Part shown: positions 63,404 to 64,000 of the stretch, piece by piece
Position numbering within the stretch: the first letter of the stretch is position 1
How the letters are laid out: the number at the start of each line of letters is the position of its first letter
NCBI RefSeq assembly: GCF_017916255.1
Contig: NZ_CP072827.1
Span: forward strand, 5,419,501-5,483,500
DNA length: 64,000 bases
From: Streptomyces mobaraensis NBRC 13819 = DSM 40847
GTDB taxonomy: Bacteria > Actinomycetota > Actinomycetes > Streptomycetales > Streptomycetaceae
Direction: 5' to 3'
The notes under the pieces: generated by a model
Databases searched by the model: none
The model's input: only the letters and a program-made list of their open reading frames with translations
What the model was told of the DNA's origin: nothing
Program-made: the position numbers and the translations under genes

Positions 63404-64000
63404 ATGACCGCACCATCCGTACGGCCGGTCTCCGAGCGCGAGGCCCGCCGGGTCGCCGAGGCGGCCCGCGAGCAGGGCTGGCAGAAGCCCAGTTTCGCCA
63501 AGGAACTCTTCCTCGGCAGGTTCCGGCTCGACCTGATCCACCCGTACCCGACGCCCGCGCCGGAGGACGTGCGGCGCGGCGAGGAGTTCCTCGCCCGGCT
63601 GCGCGCCTTCTGCGAGACGGGCATCGACAGCGCCCGCATCGAACGCGAGGCGCGCGTCCCCGACGAGACGGTCGCGGGCCTCAGGGAGCTCGGCGCCTTC
63701 GGGATGAAGATCGACGTCCGGTACGGCGGCCTCGGCCTCACCCAGGTGTACTACAACAAGGCCCTGATGCTGGTCGGCTCGGTCAGCCCGGTCGTCGGCG
63801 CGCTGCTCTCGGCCCACCAGTCCATCGGCGTCCCGCAGCCGCTGAAGCTGTTCGGCACCCAGGAGCAGAAGGACGCGTTCCTGCCGCGCTGCGCCCGCGG
63901 CGAGATCTCGGCGTTCCTGCTCACCGAGCCGGACGTGGGCTCGGACCCGGCCCGGCTGGCGACCGCCGCCGTGCCGGACGGCGACGACTACGTCCTCGAC
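63404..64000 (+). CDS. Acyl-CoA dehydrogenase (3' end outside window)
   Basis: The first 199 codons of a flavin acyl-CoA dehydrogenase. N-terminal helical domain with LRELGAFGMKIDVRYGGLGLT, then KLFGTQEQKDAFLPRCARGE and the FAD/substrate sequence SAFLLTEPDVGSDPARL. Substrate unknown. The ~50 residues before the family fold (GWQKPSFAKELFLGRF) form an extension seen in long-type enzymes. Starts ATG with GGCGAGG upstream. Confidence 0.92.
   Translation, partial: MTAPSVRPVSEREARRVAEAAREQGWQKPSFAKELFLGRFRLDLIHPYPTPAPEDVRRGEEFLARLRAFCETGIDSARIEREARVPDETVAGLRELGAFGMKIDVRYGGLGLTQVYYNKALMLVGSVSPVVGALLSAHQSIGVPQPLKLFGTQEQKDAFLPRCARGEISAFLLTEPDVGSDPARLATAAVPDGDDYVLD

Overview
The window is chromosomal DNA from a Streptomyces-type actinomycete. 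Three things point there: very high G+C with codon third positions almost all G or C, frequent GTG/TTG starts, and a gene order like the S. coelicolor core. That order runs amtB-glnK-glnD, ffh, rpsP-khpA-rimM-trmD-rplS, four tandem signal peptidases, comM-dprA, whiG, rpsB-tsf-pyrH-frr-cdsA and rlmN. Two genes carry the rare TTA leucine codon, which in Streptomyces depends on the bldA tRNA.

Layout. 1-3644: nitrogen sensing (end of amtB, glnK, glnD). 3950-8949: ffh, a methyltransferase on the minus strand, prolyl-tRNA synthetase and a SprT-like zinc protein. 9155-16631: the rpsP to rplS translation operon, four type I signal peptidases, a NUDIX hydrolase and DUF2469. 16725-22803: YraN, ComM, DprA, sigma factor WhiG, a TetR regulator and a secreted M23 peptidase whose 3' end has been altered. 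23120-29054: rpsB, tsf, pyrH, frr, cdsA, rlmN. 29129-33055: a TPP riboswitch followed by a thiamine ABC importer. 33099-34798: an IS110-family insertion sequence. 34876-37932: a DMT-type membrane protein, then a degenerate ABC ATPase with its membrane partner. 38221-61031: a polyamine and GABA catabolic region, interleaved with a purine deaminase, a GDPD, DUF4190, NADAR, PAP2, a membrane P-loop ATPase and a PucR regulator. 61296-64000: a two-component system and the start of an acyl-CoA dehydrogenase.

How the genes work together. Polyamines are probably imported by PotABC (47477-50408) with the lipoprotein PotD encoded 4 kb away (42525). They are then oxidised or transaminated (DAO oxidoreductase, class III aminotransferase) to aldehydes, which the aldehyde dehydrogenase at 40260 converts to GABA-type acids. 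GabT and the second aldehyde dehydrogenase carry these to succinate. Likely regulators are the Lrp-type protein beside the aminotransferase and the PucR-type protein between gabT and gabD. The set matches what I remember of the SCO5655-SCO5679 polyamine region of S. coelicolor.

Most interesting structure. (1) A 31-codon open frame with a strong Shine-Dalgarno and a TTA codon ends in an ATGA overlap with potA, giving a candidate bldA-dependent leader peptide. (2) Four copies of a composite palindromic intergenic element of about 180-200 bp have a fixed internal polarity; one copy has replaced the end of the M23 peptidase gene, whose frame now runs antisense through the whole repeat and most of the TetR gene. 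(3) Six 11-bp repeats, one helical turn each, lie in the gabT divergent promoter. (4) A G-quadruplex-type run in the comM 3' end sits just before dprA, which itself carries a TTA codon. (5) An IS110 element has long non-coding ends that could encode a bridge RNA.
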